Source of the DNA: CBDFMR01 sp965249765
GTDB taxonomy: Bacteria > Bacteroidota > Bacteroidia > Chitinophagales > Saprospiraceae
Direction of reading: 5' to 3'
Assembly (NCBI GenBank): GCA_965249765.1
Contig: CBDFMR010000005.1
Location: 62,001 to 126,000, forward strand
Length of the DNA stretch: 64,000 bases
Shown piece after piece: positions 1 through 9,515 of this stretch. Under the pieces are notes generated by a model, which was not told the origin of the DNA, searched no databases, and saw only the letters and a program-made list of their open reading frames with translations. Position numbers and translations under genes: made by a program. The stretch's first letter is position 1; each line of letters starts with the position of its first letter.

Positions 1-796
1 ACAGCTTCTTCCCTTCGCTACCTGATATTTCTTTGGGCACGTCAACACCCCAGTCCAGGTCACGTGTCATTGCGCGGGGCTGAAGACCGTTGTCCAGCCA
101 TGATTTACACTGCCCTATGACATGGTTTTTCCAGTCTGAAGGATCATGCAACTCTTCTCCATCTAATGTGCCCGTGTTTATCCATTCATTGAGCCACGAC
201 TCGTACTTGTCAAGAGGTAAATACCAGTGAGTCGTCTCTTTCAACTCCAGCTCTCCACCCGAGAGGGCTGACTTAGGCGAGATCAACTCCGTAGGGCTTA
301 GTGATGAGCCACAGTTTTCACATTGGTCACCATAAGCAGCATCATGACTACACTTAGGACATGTACCAGTAATGTATCTGTCCGCTAAGAACTGACCAGC
401 TTCCTTATCGTAGTACTGCTCTGAAGTCTTCTCAATAAATTCTCCTTTGTCATATAGATTCTTGAAAAATTCCTGTGATGTTTCATGATGGAGACTTGCC
501 GAGGTACGGTGATAATAGTCAAACGAAATACCGACATCAGCAAAGGTCTTCTTGAAAAGCTCATGGTACTTATCGACTATCGCCTTGGGAGTGGTCTTGT
601 CCTTGAATGCTCTCAGTGTAATGGCAGCACCATGCTCGTCACTGCCACATATGAAAAGAATGTCCTTACCCACCAGTCTCTGAAATCTTACATAGACGTC
701 TGCTGACAAATATGCTCCTGATAAATGACCTATGTGGAGAGGACCATTGGCGTAAGGTAAAGCCGAAGTAACCAGATATCTTTGAAATTGTTTCAT
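1..796 (-). CDS. metG: Methionyl-tRNA synthetase, N-terminal part (runs off the window)
   Basis: Charges tRNA-Met with methionine in the cytoplasm. The reading frame opens at the ATG at 796 on the minus strand and stays open to the window edge (about 265 codons). The N terminus has the class I start YLVTSALPYANGPLHIGHL, which includes the HIGH-type signature. Further on, two CxxC pairs (CPKC and CENC) separated by AAYGDQ, followed by SLSPTEL, form the zinc knuckle insert typical of MetG. The stretch DLDWGVDVP near the edge also matches the family. The KMSKS loop and anticodon-binding domain lie outside the window. A -7 box lies 91 bases upstream. Identification is firm; only the truncation is due to the window. 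Confidence 0.96.
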   Translation of the reverse strand, partial: MKQFQRYLVTSALPYANGPLHIGHLSGAYLSADVYVRFQRLVGKDILFICGSDEHGAAITLRAFKDKTTPKAIVDKYHELFKKTFADVGISFDYYHRTSASLHHETSQEFFKNLYDKGEFIEKTSEQYYDKEAGQFLADRYITGTCPKCSHDAAYGDQCENCGSSLSPTELISPKSALSGGELELKETTHWYLPLDKYESWLNEWINTGTLDGEELHDPSDWKNHVIGQCKSWLDNGLQPRAMTRDLDWGVDVPKEISGSEGKKL

Positions 797-886
797 GAGT
801 TATGCAAGGCCCGTATCTGTTACTTCAGTGTTATAGAAAATGATTTTTCAAATCATTTCATAATTAGAAACCACATATATAAGAAA

Positions 887-894
887 CAAAGATA
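887..894 (-). promoter_or_regulatory. -7 promoter box for metG
   Basis: TATCTTTG on the minus strand fits the Bacteroidota -7 consensus TAnnTTTG. It lies 91 bases upstream of the metG start. No clear TTG -33 element is seen at the usual spacing. It almost touches the longest possible start of the divergent gene at 900. Confidence 0.5.
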
Positions 895-899
895 CGTTT

Positions 900-1496
900 T
901 TGAACATAATAGCCCTCTTATTGTCAAAAAGAAATATCAAATTTGACAGAGCAAAAAATCAAGCTAAATTGGACATAGAGAGTAGACTAGCATCAGGACA
1001 AAGCAAGGAGCAGACGATGGAAATCGTGGAATATGTATGTAGTCATCCAAATAAAATGGATGTGCTAATGTCGTGTTTTTTCTCTGATAAGACGCGTTTA
1101 TGTCAACGTGCTGCCTGGCCCATATCCTATGTCGGTAGACGTAGGCCCGATCTTGTCTATCCTTATCTGCGAAAGATAATAGAGTTACTTGATCATCCTC
1201 TTCATGATGCCATCGTCAGAAATACCCTAAGGGTCATGGAAGAGATGGAATTGCCGGAGGAATATCATGGTGAGATGTATGATCGATGCTATCGATACAT
1301 CGATGATGTCAAAGCACCGGCTGCTTTTCGAGCATTTGCCATGACAGTAGCATTTAGGATCGTCAACCACTATCCAGAACTAGCCAACGAGTTCAAGGTT
1401 CTTATTGAAACCCACTTTGAACATGGGAAGGCATCATTTAAATCGCGTGGTGGTAAAATTCTCAAGGCGCTCAACAAGTTGTCAAGCAAAAGCTAG
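900..1496 (+). CDS. HEAT-like repeat protein
   Basis: A helical protein of up to 198 residues that resembles small HEAT-repeat proteins common in Bacteroidota, sometimes wrongly annotated as adenylosuccinate lyase. The core has SDKTRLCQRAAWPISYVG followed by paired helices (YPYLRKIIELLDHPLHDAIVRN) and ends RGGKILKALNKL. No enzyme motif is visible and its role is unknown. The longest frame opens at a TTG (900), beside the metG -7 box. A TTG at 969, before DIESRLASG, is an alternative that fits the family start better. An ATG only occurs at 1018. The stop overlaps the convergent gene's stop by three bases. Confidence 0.75.
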   Translation: MNIIALLLSKRNIKFDRAKNQAKLDIESRLASGQSKEQTMEIVEYVCSHPNKMDVLMSCFFSDKTRLCQRAAWPISYVGRRRPDLVYPYLRKIIELLDHPLHDAIVRNTLRVMEEMELPEEYHGEMYDRCYRYIDDVKAPAAFRAFAMTVAFRIVNHYPELANEFKVLIETHFEHGKASFKSRGGKILKALNKLSSKS

Positions 1497-2185
1497 ATCT
1501 TTGTTTTGAAGACATGATCCCACAGGGTGAATGTACTGGCATAGTTTCCATCAAGTTTTTCGTGATGTAGATCGTGGTGCTCACTCTCACTCCAAAATGG
1601 TATCCATCGACTAATCAGCGAAGGAAACCCGGAATGTATGTCAATTTCATGCAGATTCCTGATGACCATATATATCCAAAACGCCCATATGCTAAATGAA
1701 CTCAACATACCGATGGCTATTATTCCAATAAAGGGTCCTATATAGCCAAGCATCCACTCATAAGGATGAACATAGAGGTAATCTAACGCAAACGGTGCTG
1801 CTGATCGATGATGAATGCTATGAACCTTCCTCAGCAAGTACTTATTCTGATGGAGCCACCGATGAAGAACAAAAAAGAAGAAATCATCAAGGAGCAAGAC
1901 GATAGCCACTTGGTAAATGACGATCCAAATGTCGAATTGTAAACTGGCATCGAATAATGGAAAGAGAAAATAAATCCCTACAGCTGTAAGGGCCATGACT
2001 AGGACAATATTCAAGAATATGAGAGGCAATCTTTTCTTGAACGTGTCGATTTTTATCTTGCGATTCTGAATTCTCCGAATATAAATGGAGTCAACGTAAA
2101 AAGGAAGGAAAGAGAGGAATAAACCGAAGACATTACAGGACACTAAAATAAGAAGCGTATATTTCACAAACCCAAGGGCATCCAT
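1493..2185 (-). CDS. Fatty acid hydroxylase / sterol desaturase family membrane protein
   Basis: An integral membrane di-iron enzyme of the fatty acid hydroxylase superfamily, which oxidises lipids at the membrane. Several hydrophobic segments surround the histidine clusters HRWLH, HSIHH and SEHHDLHHE, the expected iron ligands. The substrate cannot be told from sequence; carotenoids, sterols and alkyl lipids are all used by relatives. I prefer the ATG at 2185 (MDALGFVKY) over the longer frame opening at 2221, because the longer start would run into the divergent methyltransferase gene starting at 2191. The two genes then diverge with only five bases between them. Confidence 0.85.
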   Translation of the reverse strand: MDALGFVKYTLLILVSCNVFGLFLSFLPFYVDSIYIRRIQNRKIKIDTFKKRLPLIFLNIVLVMALTAVGIYFLFPLFDASLQFDIWIVIYQVAIVLLLDDFFFFVLHRWLHQNKYLLRKVHSIHHRSAAPFALDYLYVHPYEWMLGYIGPFIGIIAIGMLSSFSIWAFWIYMVIRNLHEIDIHSGFPSLISRWIPFWSESEHHDLHHEKLDGNYASTFTLWDHVFKTKI

Positions 2186-2190
2186 AATAT

Positions 2191-3006
2191 ATGTTGTATA
2201 CCAAAAGTAGTAAAAAAACAAAGCTGCAAGACGGTACGGTCATCCATTGTATCAAACCGATGGAGGCTGTCGTACTAGATGATCATGTCAGTGGCTACTT
2301 TAATCACGGTATCGCTATTAACTCAGGTGATGTAGTAATCGATATTGGGGCCAATATCGGTGTCTTTGGATTCCGCGTCAGTCAGATGGTGGAGAAGATT
2401 GAAATCCATTGTTTTGAGCCCATTCCTACGATATATGATGTCTTGAAGCAGAATGCCGAACTTAGTAGCAATCCAAGTTTTCATACCCATCAAATAGGAA
2501 TAGGCGCTGAGGATGGAAGCCTAAATTTTACCTACTTCCCCAATGCTCCTGCTCTATCTACCACAAACCCTGAGATGTGGGACCATGATAAAACGGCTTT
2601 CAGAAAGGCAGTTAAAGGGAGTCTAGATAATCCTCCTCAGTCAATGCGATGGACAAAGTATGTTCCAAATATTGCCGTGCCTCTCTTGGCAAGCTATTTA
2701 ACTAAGAATCGAGTCGAGGTAGATTGTAAAATGAAGTCATTGTCATCTTTTCTTGACAAATCTAGGCTAACGAAAATTGATCTGCTTAAGATAGATTGTG
2801 AAGGCCATGAATGGGAAGTCTTAAAAGGAATCAGGGATGACCACTGGCCATTGATTCAATCGGCGGTCATAGAAATTCATAATCGGGAGGAACGATTACA
2901 AAACGTCATATCGTTATTTAAGAGTAAAGACTTTCAAAAAATTAAAGTGGAAAAGGAAAAAGCATTACAAGAAACCGACTTGGTAAATTTATTTGCCGTC
3001 CGATGA
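2191..3006 (+). CDS. FkbM family methyltransferase
   Basis: A 271-residue SAM-dependent methyltransferase of the FkbM family, members of which O-methylate sugars, polyketides or other metabolites. The SAM-binding motif I is visible as DVVIDIGANIGVFG near residue 50, followed by an acidic motif II region (IHCFEPIPTIYDVL) and the later LLKIDCEGHEWEVL typical of FkbM proteins. The N-terminal LQDGTVIHCIKPMEAVVLD matches the family start, supporting the ATG at 2191. The stop codon overlaps the next gene's start in ATGA, so the two are probably translated together. The acceptor substrate is unknown. Confidence 0.88.
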   Translation: MLYTKSSKKTKLQDGTVIHCIKPMEAVVLDDHVSGYFNHGIAINSGDVVIDIGANIGVFGFRVSQMVEKIEIHCFEPIPTIYDVLKQNAELSSNPSFHTHQIGIGAEDGSLNFTYFPNAPALSTTNPEMWDHDKTAFRKAVKGSLDNPPQSMRWTKYVPNIAVPLLASYLTKNRVEVDCKMKSLSSFLDKSRLTKIDLLKIDCEGHEWEVLKGIRDDHWPLIQSAVIEIHNREERLQNVISLFKSKDFQKIKVEKEKALQETDLVNLFAVR

Positions 3007-3422
3007 AACTAATTCTTGCAATAATATTACTGACATCTTCATTGGCACATAGCCAAGAAGGGCACCAGCTCATTGTCAGGATTGAAGGAATCAAAGATGT
3101 CACAGGTCATATGCAAATAGGTCTTTATAATAATGATGAGTCCTTTCCAAAAGTCGATGAAGAATTTGAACGATTCTACATTCCTGTGGACAGTATTAGT
3201 GTGATCTATAAGATCGAAAACCTCCTAGAGGGTTACTATGCGATCGCCATATACCATGATAAAAATTCCAACAAAAAGATAGATAAGAACTTCATAGGAA
3301 TACCCAAGGAAAGATATGGGTTTTCAAATAATGTAAGACCTAGGTTCTCAGCCCCCTCATTTGAGAAAACGAAAATATTCATCGATAGGGATACAAATAC
3401 CTCGATTAAATTGATCAAATAG
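3003..3422 (+). CDS. DUF2141 domain secreted protein
   Basis: A 139-residue exported protein. The first 17 residues form a signal peptide (MKLILAIILLTSSLAHS). The rest matches DUF2141: LIVRIEGIKDVTGHMQIGLYN at the start of the domain and the conserved AIYHDKNSNKKIDKNFIGIPKERYGFSN segment. The family is common in Bacteroidota and has no established function. It starts inside the stop of the FkbM gene (ATGA overlap), so the pair forms an operon. Confidence 0.88.
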   Translation: MKLILAIILLTSSLAHSQEGHQLIVRIEGIKDVTGHMQIGLYNNDESFPKVDEEFERFYIPVDSISVIYKIENLLEGYYAIAIYHDKNSNKKIDKNFIGIPKERYGFSNNVRPRFSAPSFEKTKIFIDRDTNTSIKLIK

Positions 3423-3429
3423 TATTTGA

Positions 3430-3687
3430 AAATGAATGTTTTGTCTAGGTTCAAATTCATACAGGAATACTGATAATGGATAAAGTATTAAGTAAGCAAG
3501 CTATAGAAATGAGTCCAAAACAACAGAATTATATATTACCTTATCAAGGTAATATCGCCAGTCACTTTAATAGATTGGCCTTTATCAAACTCGGCCTTTA
3601 TCAAATAAACGAATACTCCCGGATTCAGAATCTGCATTTGTTACTTGAATCCAGGAAATGAATGTTTTGTCTAGGTTCAAATTCATA
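3430..3687. repeat. 32-bp direct repeat flanking a duplicated segment (3430-3461 and 3656-3687)
   Basis: The 32 bases ending GGTTCAAATTCATA occur identically at 3430-3461 and 3656-3687, 226 bases apart. The unit carries weak dyad symmetry (TGAAT...ATTCA around CTAG). Between the two units lies a copied tail of the neighbouring T9SS gene. Confidence 0.85.
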
Positions 3688-3789
3688 TATATTACCTTAT
3701 CAAGGTAATATCGCCAGTCACTTTAATAGATTGGCCTTTATCAAACTCGGCCTTTATCAAATAAACGAATACTCCCGGATTCAGAATCT
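3530..3789 (-). repeat. 104-bp perfect duplication of the T9SS gene 3' end (3530-3633 and 3686-3789)
   Basis: Bases 3530-3633 and 3686-3789 are identical. The right copy is the true end of the 1684-residue gene; the left copy repeats its last 33 codons and stop codon (encoding ILNPGVFVYLIKAEFDKG and the final TLIR). Perfect identity suggests a recent event or an assembly duplication. A short plus-strand frame across it (3476-3661) is not considered a gene. Confidence 0.9.
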
Positions 3790-6700
3790 TACCCTTAAAG
3801 CTTCCATCCCATGAATTCTCCTGAGAAGGTTTATCAGAGTGAAAAATCAGATTTCCCCATCTATCATATATGAGTATATCGAGCTTGACAGGATCTTCAC
3901 TAAAGAATATTTTAAAATTTCGATTTTCATCAATTAACGATATGGGGTTAAATACGTTGGGGATGTAATAATCTATGTCCTCTAGCTCTACAATTACCAG
4001 TGTCGTCAATAAACTGATACAACCATTCTGGTCTGTAGCTGTAACAGTTAATGATTGATCATCGGAAGTAGTAATTGATGTTACCCTACAGGACGTGCAG
4101 CTTAAATAATCGTTCTCACCCCATTCAAACTCGAATAAGGACAAGTTACTACCACTTACCTCTATCGAATAAGGAGTATCGGCTTGAACATAAATAATGT
4201 CCGGTATACTTAGATCGTTACCAGAATTCATTAGAATCTCAATAGTCTCACTATACAGACAACCATTTACATCCACAATGTCAATATTATACTCTGCCGC
4301 CGAAAGATTCGGTAATTCAAAGCCGCTAATTACTTCGCCATTGACCGTAATCTCACTGACATTCATGAGATCTTCAAAGGCAATATATCCTTCCCCATCT
4401 TCACATATTATGGGTGAGAAATTAATCGTGTACTGAGGCGGCTGATATGCTTCGACATCAAACATAATCTCATACTCACATAAATTAGCATCAATAATAG
4501 TTACGACATATGTGTCTGGACTTAAATTGTTGAGCGCCTGGTTACTCGTTGATTCTCCTGCCGGCCAGGAATAAGTATAATCGCCAACGTTAGTGTTTTG
4601 AAACGTGATGGTTGCTGATCCATTGTTTTCAGCAGTACATGAGGGAAGTGTCTCTACGTTGTATTGATCTAACTGATGTTCCGTTATATCAAACGCTATC
4701 TCATACTCACATGAATTTGCGTCAATAACTGTGACAACATACGTGTCTAGACTTAAATTGTTGAGCGCCTCGTTACTCGTTGATTCTCCTGCTGGCCAGG
4801 AATAGCTATAGTCATCAACGTCTGTGTTTTGAAACGTGATGGTTGCTGATCCGCTACTTTCATCAGGACATGAGGGAAGTGCCTCAACGTTGTATTGGTC
4901 TAATTGATGTTCCGTTATATCAAACACTATCTCATACTCACATGAATTTGCGTCAATAATAGTTACGACATATGTGTCTGGACTTAAATTGTTGAGCGCC
5001 TGGTTACTAGTCGATTCTCCTGCCGGCCAAGAATAATTATAGTCGTCAACGTCGGTGTTTTGAAACGTGATGGTTGCTGATCCACTATTCTCAGCAGGAC
5101 ATGAGGGAAGCGCCTCTACGTTGTACTGATCCAACTGGTAGTCTGATATATCAAATGCGATCTCAAAATTACAAGAATTGGCATCAGTAACAGTAACAAT
5201 ATATGTGTCTGGGCCTAAGTTATCTATGGCTTCGTTATCCGTAGATTCTCCCGCCGGCCACATATAACTGTAATCTCCCTCATCCGTATTTATAAATGTT
5301 GTGGTCGCTGATCCATTGCTTTCGCCAATACAAGATGGACTAGTTTCTACATTGTATTGATCTAGTTGATAATCTGCGAGAATCAGATGATGTGTGCTGT
5401 CGCAACCATATTGGGAGTCAAAAGTAAAAATGTATTGTCCAGGATCCATAATCGATGTATCACCAGGAGAATAATAATAAGAGACATCAGGGCACTTAAA
5501 TGCCCGAACTGTATCAGCTATAGATTCATAATATGTAAACTGATATTCGATGATCGAATCACAATAATAAATGTTTTTATGGTTGAATATTAATTCATCC
5601 GTATCAGGTATTATCCACGTTTCCTCAATCAAAATGGAATCCCCCTTGCATAAGTCTACCGGAACAATTTCCATGTCAGGATTCTCAAAGATTACTACTA
5701 TAGAATCTGATGTACAGAAATTATAGGCATTCGTGATCGTTAGAACGTAAGTATTACTAGTTGTTACTGTGATCATTTGGCTATCATCACCAGTACTCCA
5801 CTCATACTCATGAAATAATCCATCAGGACCTGTTAATTCGAGAGAATTAGAGCTACAGAGAATAGTATCCATACCAAGGGAAAATGAACCAGGTGGCATA
5901 ACCTCTATACATAGTGTGTTGTTTGATTCGTCACATTCAACGATCGCGCCGTTTGCAAAATTGGAATTTAGTTCGACTGGTAAACTCGTAATTCCGGAAT
6001 CATCTACGCTTATCAACATTTTTCCTTCGAAATCTACTGGTATATCCACAGTAAAGCTATAGCACAATTTAGTATCCTCTATAAACCACACTAATACTGA
6101 ATCTACGGTAATTAACGAAACAAGTTCATTATCTACCACTTCATATATAGACACATAGACAGTACCGCTTAAGCCTATTTCACTATTGTCGCATATTTCC
6201 ACAATCATAGCCCCACAAAAATATGCCTTTACCACGGTGACTTCAAGGTCTTTACAGTCAGGATCTTCGCAATCTACCAGACCATCTCCGTCATCATCTA
6301 TATTGTTATCACAAATTTCCTGAACCATGCACGGTGGTACTGACACATTACTTATGTTATTTAGGTAATCACACTCGGCAATAGGAGTTGTAGGGAAATC
6401 CGTTTCTATGGTTAATGGCGTAGTCGCCAATCCTGAGTCATTAATAATAAAATAAGCATCCCCTACAAAATCCGAATCGATGGAGATAATGAAATTATCG
6501 CACTCTCCTGGCAGCAGGCTCATAGATAGGGACGATGAATTATCCATCAGTCCTCCTATCGATGTGGGGTCGTTATCATAGATCGAAACTTGAACAGACT
6601 GGTTAAATGTAACCTCTGAAACGTTACATACCTCTAAAGATACTATGCCACAATCGGTATTAACTATAGATGCGAGTTCTAGATCCGCCTCCAATCTCTC

Positions 6701-8746
6701 TAATATGAGATACTGATTTAAGTAGGTATTGAGCACTATACTGTCACCTACTAAATGATGCTGTTGCTGGCATCGGGGTATACTTAGGTCATCATTGACA
6801 TGAACATTGAAGTAATTTATCTGGTTCCAAACCGGGCGACAATTAGCCCATGAAGATCCGCTGCCTGAACTGAAGGCGTAAAGATTCCCTAGCACGGCGA
6901 GATCTTCGTCACCACATACCACCAAAATCTCCGCTTCTCCATCCCTATTGTAATCAGCCACTATTGGGAATTCGGCACCAGTCACAGAACTACAAGGAAT
7001 GAGCTGAATATTACTTCCCCCCTGTCCATTAATTATCCTTAAATTCTGCTCGTCCCTATATACGATTTCTGTACTTCCGTCAGCATCAAAATCAAAGAGT
7101 GTTATCCCTGTAAATCCAGATTGGTCATCGACATTCAACGTCCACAAGGCACCAAAGTCATTGTCGATGGCCCTCATCGTACCGTTGTTCGAGCCATCTA
7201 TAAATACCAACTCAGGAAAACCATCTCCATCCAGATCTCCAACATTAGGGTATCCTTTGGTAACAGAAGAAATGCCCATAGTATATAACGTACTTTCCGT
7301 CTCGGGTTCCCAGACATCTATTCTATTCCAGCCCATTGAGAGTATTTCCAGGAAGCCATCTCGATCCCAGTCGACAGTTAAATTTAGTGACGAGCTTCCC
7401 ATCGTTCCTGAGTAGTCTTTTATAAGATCGAAACTTCCTGTCGCTATATCGACCGCATAGATCTGTGAATTGGCGATAAATTCTAAACCTTGACAATTGG
7501 GGCAATAGCTGTCGGGAAAAATATCCACCGCCACAGACATACCTACGATTCCAGAAGAGGATGTTATTCCAGGAATACTTACTATCGTCGAGCCGGTTTC
7601 ACCATTAAAAATGGAGTACTCAGAATACACCTCGCTTTTTCCATCTCCGTCAAAATCCGCAAGTGCTATGCTATACGAAAGTCCAGAAAGAGGGTTGGTC
7701 CACAATAAGTTTCCATCTGCGGCAAAAGCAAAAAGTGAAATGCCGTTGTCATAGACTATTTCAGCTCCTGAACTGGCCGATACAATCTCTCCAATGGCAA
7801 GCGGCCCCGTGAAACTAGTCATTACAGGTATCTCGAACTTGAGCATTTCAGTCTGCGCATCCATGACTACAATGGAAGACTGAGATGTACTCACAATTTC
7901 ATTAGTACCGTCCTGATCAAGGTCTCCTGTAACGATGTTGCCATAAGTCGTCACGTCAATACCGTCAAAACTGCTTCCTTCAATCGTAAAAGTTGTACTC
8001 CCTTGGAAAAGGCAACCATCCGCAGGACAAACATCAAACCAAAAACTATCGCAGTTTATATTATCACAGCAATCATCATCGAAACAATCAATGAGCCCAT
8101 CTCCATCGTCATCTTTGCCATTGTCACAAATTTCCTGAACTAATGTCAATTTCAACTTAGGCCTCATGTCAGGATTCGGATGGTCACTAGATGCCAAGAT
8201 TAACATCCTATAAGGTGAAACTTCATCTTGCATTCGCAGCATAAAGCCAAAACTGCTTTCAGGGTACTTCATCATGTCCCTAACAAGGTCCGTCACATTT
8301 AAATCAATAAAGTCCTGAGTTCCTGAAGAAACTGAGGGAACTGAGACTCTATTATTTATAGTTGTGCTGGGTTGGTTGTTCCAGTTAACAGCGTCCTCCT
8401 GCCAGCTTGACGTTATTCTTTCGATAAATAAATCAGTCATTCCAGAATGCTCATCAACACTTTCGAATTGATCATCTGGGTTATAATAAAGCGACAACTT
8501 GGCCTCTATTAAATTACCAGAAAAGGACGAAAGATCGAATTCAACGAGGGACCTCTTAAGAGCAAATTGTCCTGAATTTGTCCAAGTATAGACGTTAATA
8601 TTAGGGTCAGCGCCAGCATTGTCAAGTCCATTGCTCCATATTTCTGAATCCTTTCCTTCTTGTCCAGAGTGAAGTACGAATGTGACTTGACCATAAAAGT
8701 TGGCGAACACTAGGATTAAGAAAGTGAAGACCAAAGCGTACCTCAT
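3692..8746 (-). CDS. Giant T9SS type B surface protein with DNRLRE, FG-GAP and SprB-type repeats
   Basis: A 1684-residue exported protein. A signal peptide (about residues 1-20) is followed by a DNRLRE-like domain (about 22-200), a calcium-type cysteine/aspartate motif (CDNGKDDDGDGLIDC), FG-GAP/VCBS beta-propeller repeats (about 245-640), CARDB-like domains around a second motif CDNNIDDDGDGLVDC, an Ig-like domain, and four 77-residue SprB-type repeats (about 1130-1440). The C terminus (YIPNVFNP, then IYDRWGNLIF, then WDG, ending near GDITLIR) is the gliding-associated type B sorting domain, which sends cargo across the outer membrane through T9SS. It is probably a surface adhesin-like or structural protein; its ligand is unknown. 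Confidence 0.92.
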   Translation of the reverse strand: MRYALVFTFLILVFANFYGQVTFVLHSGQEGKDSEIWSNGLDNAGADPNINVYTWTNSGQFALKRSLVEFDLSSFSGNLIEAKLSLYYNPDDQFESVDEHSGMTDLFIERITSSWQEDAVNWNNQPSTTINNRVSVPSVSSGTQDFIDLNVTDLVRDMMKYPESSFGFMLRMQDEVSPYRMLILASSDHPNPDMRPKLKLTLVQEICDNGKDDDGDGLIDCFDDDCCDNINCDSFWFDVCPADGCLFQGSTTFTIEGSSFDGIDVTTYGNIVTGDLDQDGTNEIVSTSQSSIVVMDAQTEMLKFEIPVMTSFTGPLAIGEIVSASSGAEIVYDNGISLFAFAADGNLLWTNPLSGLSYSIALADFDGDGKSEVYSEYSIFNGETGSTIVSIPGITSSSGIVGMSVAVDIFPDSYCPNCQGLEFIANSQIYAVDIATGSFDLIKDYSGTMGSSSLNLTVDWDRDGFLEILSMGWNRIDVWEPETESTLYTMGISSVTKGYPNVGDLDGDGFPELVFIDGSNNGTMRAIDNDFGALWTLNVDDQSGFTGITLFDFDADGSTEIVYRDEQNLRIINGQGGSNIQLIPCSSVTGAEFPIVADYNRDGEAEILVVCGDEDLAVLGNLYAFSSGSGSSWANCRPVWNQINYFNVHVNDDLSIPRCQQQHHLVGDSIVLNTYLNQYLILERLEADLELASIVNTDCGIVSLEVCNVSEVTFNQSVQVSIYDNDPTSIGGLMDNSSSLSMSLLPGECDNFIISIDSDFVGDAYFIINDSGLATTPLTIETDFPTTPIAECDYLNNISNVSVPPCMVQEICDNNIDDDGDGLVDCEDPDCKDLEVTVVKAYFCGAMIVEICDNSEIGLSGTVYVSIYEVVDNELVSLITVDSVLVWFIEDTKLCYSFTVDIPVDFEGKMLISVDDSGITSLPVELNSNFANGAIVECDESNNTLCIEVMPPGSFSLGMDTILCSSNSLELTGPDGLFHEYEWSTGDDSQMITVTTSNTYVLTITNAYNFCTSDSIVVIFENPDMEIVPVDLCKGDSILIEETWIIPDTDELIFNHKNIYYCDSIIEYQFTYYESIADTVRAFKCPDVSYYYSPGDTSIMDPGQYIFTFDSQYGCDSTHHLILADYQLDQYNVETSPSCIGESNGSATTTFINTDEGDYSYMWPAGESTDNEAIDNLGPDTYIVTVTDANSCNFEIAFDISDYQLDQYNVEALPSCPAENSGSATITFQNTDVDDYNYSWPAGESTSNQALNNLSPDTYVVTIIDANSCEYEIVFDITEHQLDQYNVEALPSCPDESSGSATITFQNTDVDDYSYSWPAGESTSNEALNNLSLDTYVVTVIDANSCEYEIAFDITEHQLDQYNVETLPSCTAENNGSATITFQNTNVGDYTYSWPAGESTSNQALNNLSPDTYVVTIIDANLCEYEIMFDVEAYQPPQYTINFSPIICEDGEGYIAFEDLMNVSEITVNGEVISGFELPNLSAAEYNIDIVDVNGCLYSETIEILMNSGNDLSIPDIIYVQADTPYSIEVSGSNLSLFEFEWGENDYLSCTSCRVTSITTSDDQSLTVTATDQNGCISLLTTLVIVELEDIDYYIPNVFNPISLIDENRNFKIFFSEDPVKLDILIYDRWGNLIFHSDKPSQENSWDGSFKGKILNPGVFVYLIKAEFDKGQSIKVTGDITLIR
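4427..5358 (-). repeat. Four tandem 231-bp units coding for 77-residue repeats
   Basis: Four units with a 231-bp period run inside the large T9SS gene; the shared block beginning DQYNVE recurs with its DNA near 4658, 4889, 5120 and 5351. The inner units are close at DNA level, implying recent expansion or gene conversion. Each unit carries a WPAGEST-type core and a DTYVVT segment, as in SprB repeats. Confidence 0.9.
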
Positions 8747-9028
8747 CCTTTAGTTTATGTTGTATTTCCTATCATCACCCTTTTACACAAAGGGCAATTC
8801 CTATTACTATTTATAATAATACATCGAAAGCCGAAAACGCTGCTATAATCATCATTTTTTTTTTAAAAGCAAAGAACTAATGTCTTGCCCGAGAAACTTG
8901 AGCCGAATAAAAGTCCTACAGTATAGATAGGAAGAAAACGAAAATCTATCTCGACAAAGAGATGACCATTTCCATTAGACTTATCAAGTAAGTTAGCATG
9001 GCTGTCTATGGAAATATTTTTGAGACTA
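8747..9028. other. Intergenic stretch without a recognisable gene
   Basis: AT-rich, with a run of ten T around 8860. The motif near 8820-8843 (TCGAAAGCC followed by AAAACGCT) recurs in similar form near 60534-60553. I see no RNA gene or clear promoter. Confidence 0.5.
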
Positions 9029-9481
9029 CTACAGGCGATCTAGTCGAATGTCGGTGTCACATCCATCTTCGTCATCCGGCTCTACCAATTTTAGGGTGTT
9101 GCTTGTCAACGTAAATGTTGCAACTCCACAATCATTATCTATATCACATGCCGTTATTTGATTACCATCGACGGTATAGGTACCATCTGTGATCTCTTCA
9201 AAAGTCTGTCCTGCATCAGAACTAAATACCGTAATTCGATAAGTCGTCTCAGCAAAATTGATTTTCCAATAAATACATGGTGACGGACTGCTAGCAGTAC
9301 AAGGAGTACTAGATGGATTGTCAAAGATAAAATCAAAATCAGGATCATCGCAATCAGCAGAACTTAAGTAATTAGCCACCCAATCTCCTTTTAAAGTTGG
9401 TGAGTCGCCATCGTTATCATCACTACATGAAACGGACAAAGTGAAAGTTGCGCATATCACCAAAATTCTTAATAGTGGCAT
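9029..9481 (-). CDS. Small lipocalin-like lipoprotein
   Basis: A 150-residue lipoprotein. The N terminus has a lipobox ending in SVSC at residue 19, followed by the acidic stretch SDDNDGD that in Bacteroidota often marks export to the surface. The mature part (LKGDWVANYL, then a beta-rich region ending LKLVEPDDEDGCD) looks like a small lipocalin-like barrel. Six or more cysteines could form disulphides. It lies 35 bases downstream of the nqrF stop's far side, between the T9SS gene and the nqr operon on the same strand, but nothing links it to either. Function unknown. Confidence 0.75.
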   Translation of the reverse strand: MPLLRILVICATFTLSVSCSDDNDGDSPTLKGDWVANYLSSADCDDPDFDFIFDNPSSTPCTASSPSPCIYWKINFAETTYRITVFSSDAGQTFEEITDGTYTVDGNQITACDIDNDCGVATFTLTSNTLKLVEPDDEDGCDTDIRLDRL

Positions 9482-9515
9482 AGTTTTTTAGTTTTTACTT
9501 GTTTTCAAATGAAAT

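Noticed and set aside
485..706. 73-codon plus-strand frame
   Set aside because: It is antisense to metG, whose zinc knuckle and catalytic motifs are clear on the other strand.
3476..3661. 61-codon plus-strand frame
   Set aside because: It lies over the antisense copy of the duplicated sorting-domain tail and has no features of its own.
4427..5358. CRISPR-like periodicity
   Set aside because: The 231-bp period is in-frame protein repetition without short repeats and unique spacers.
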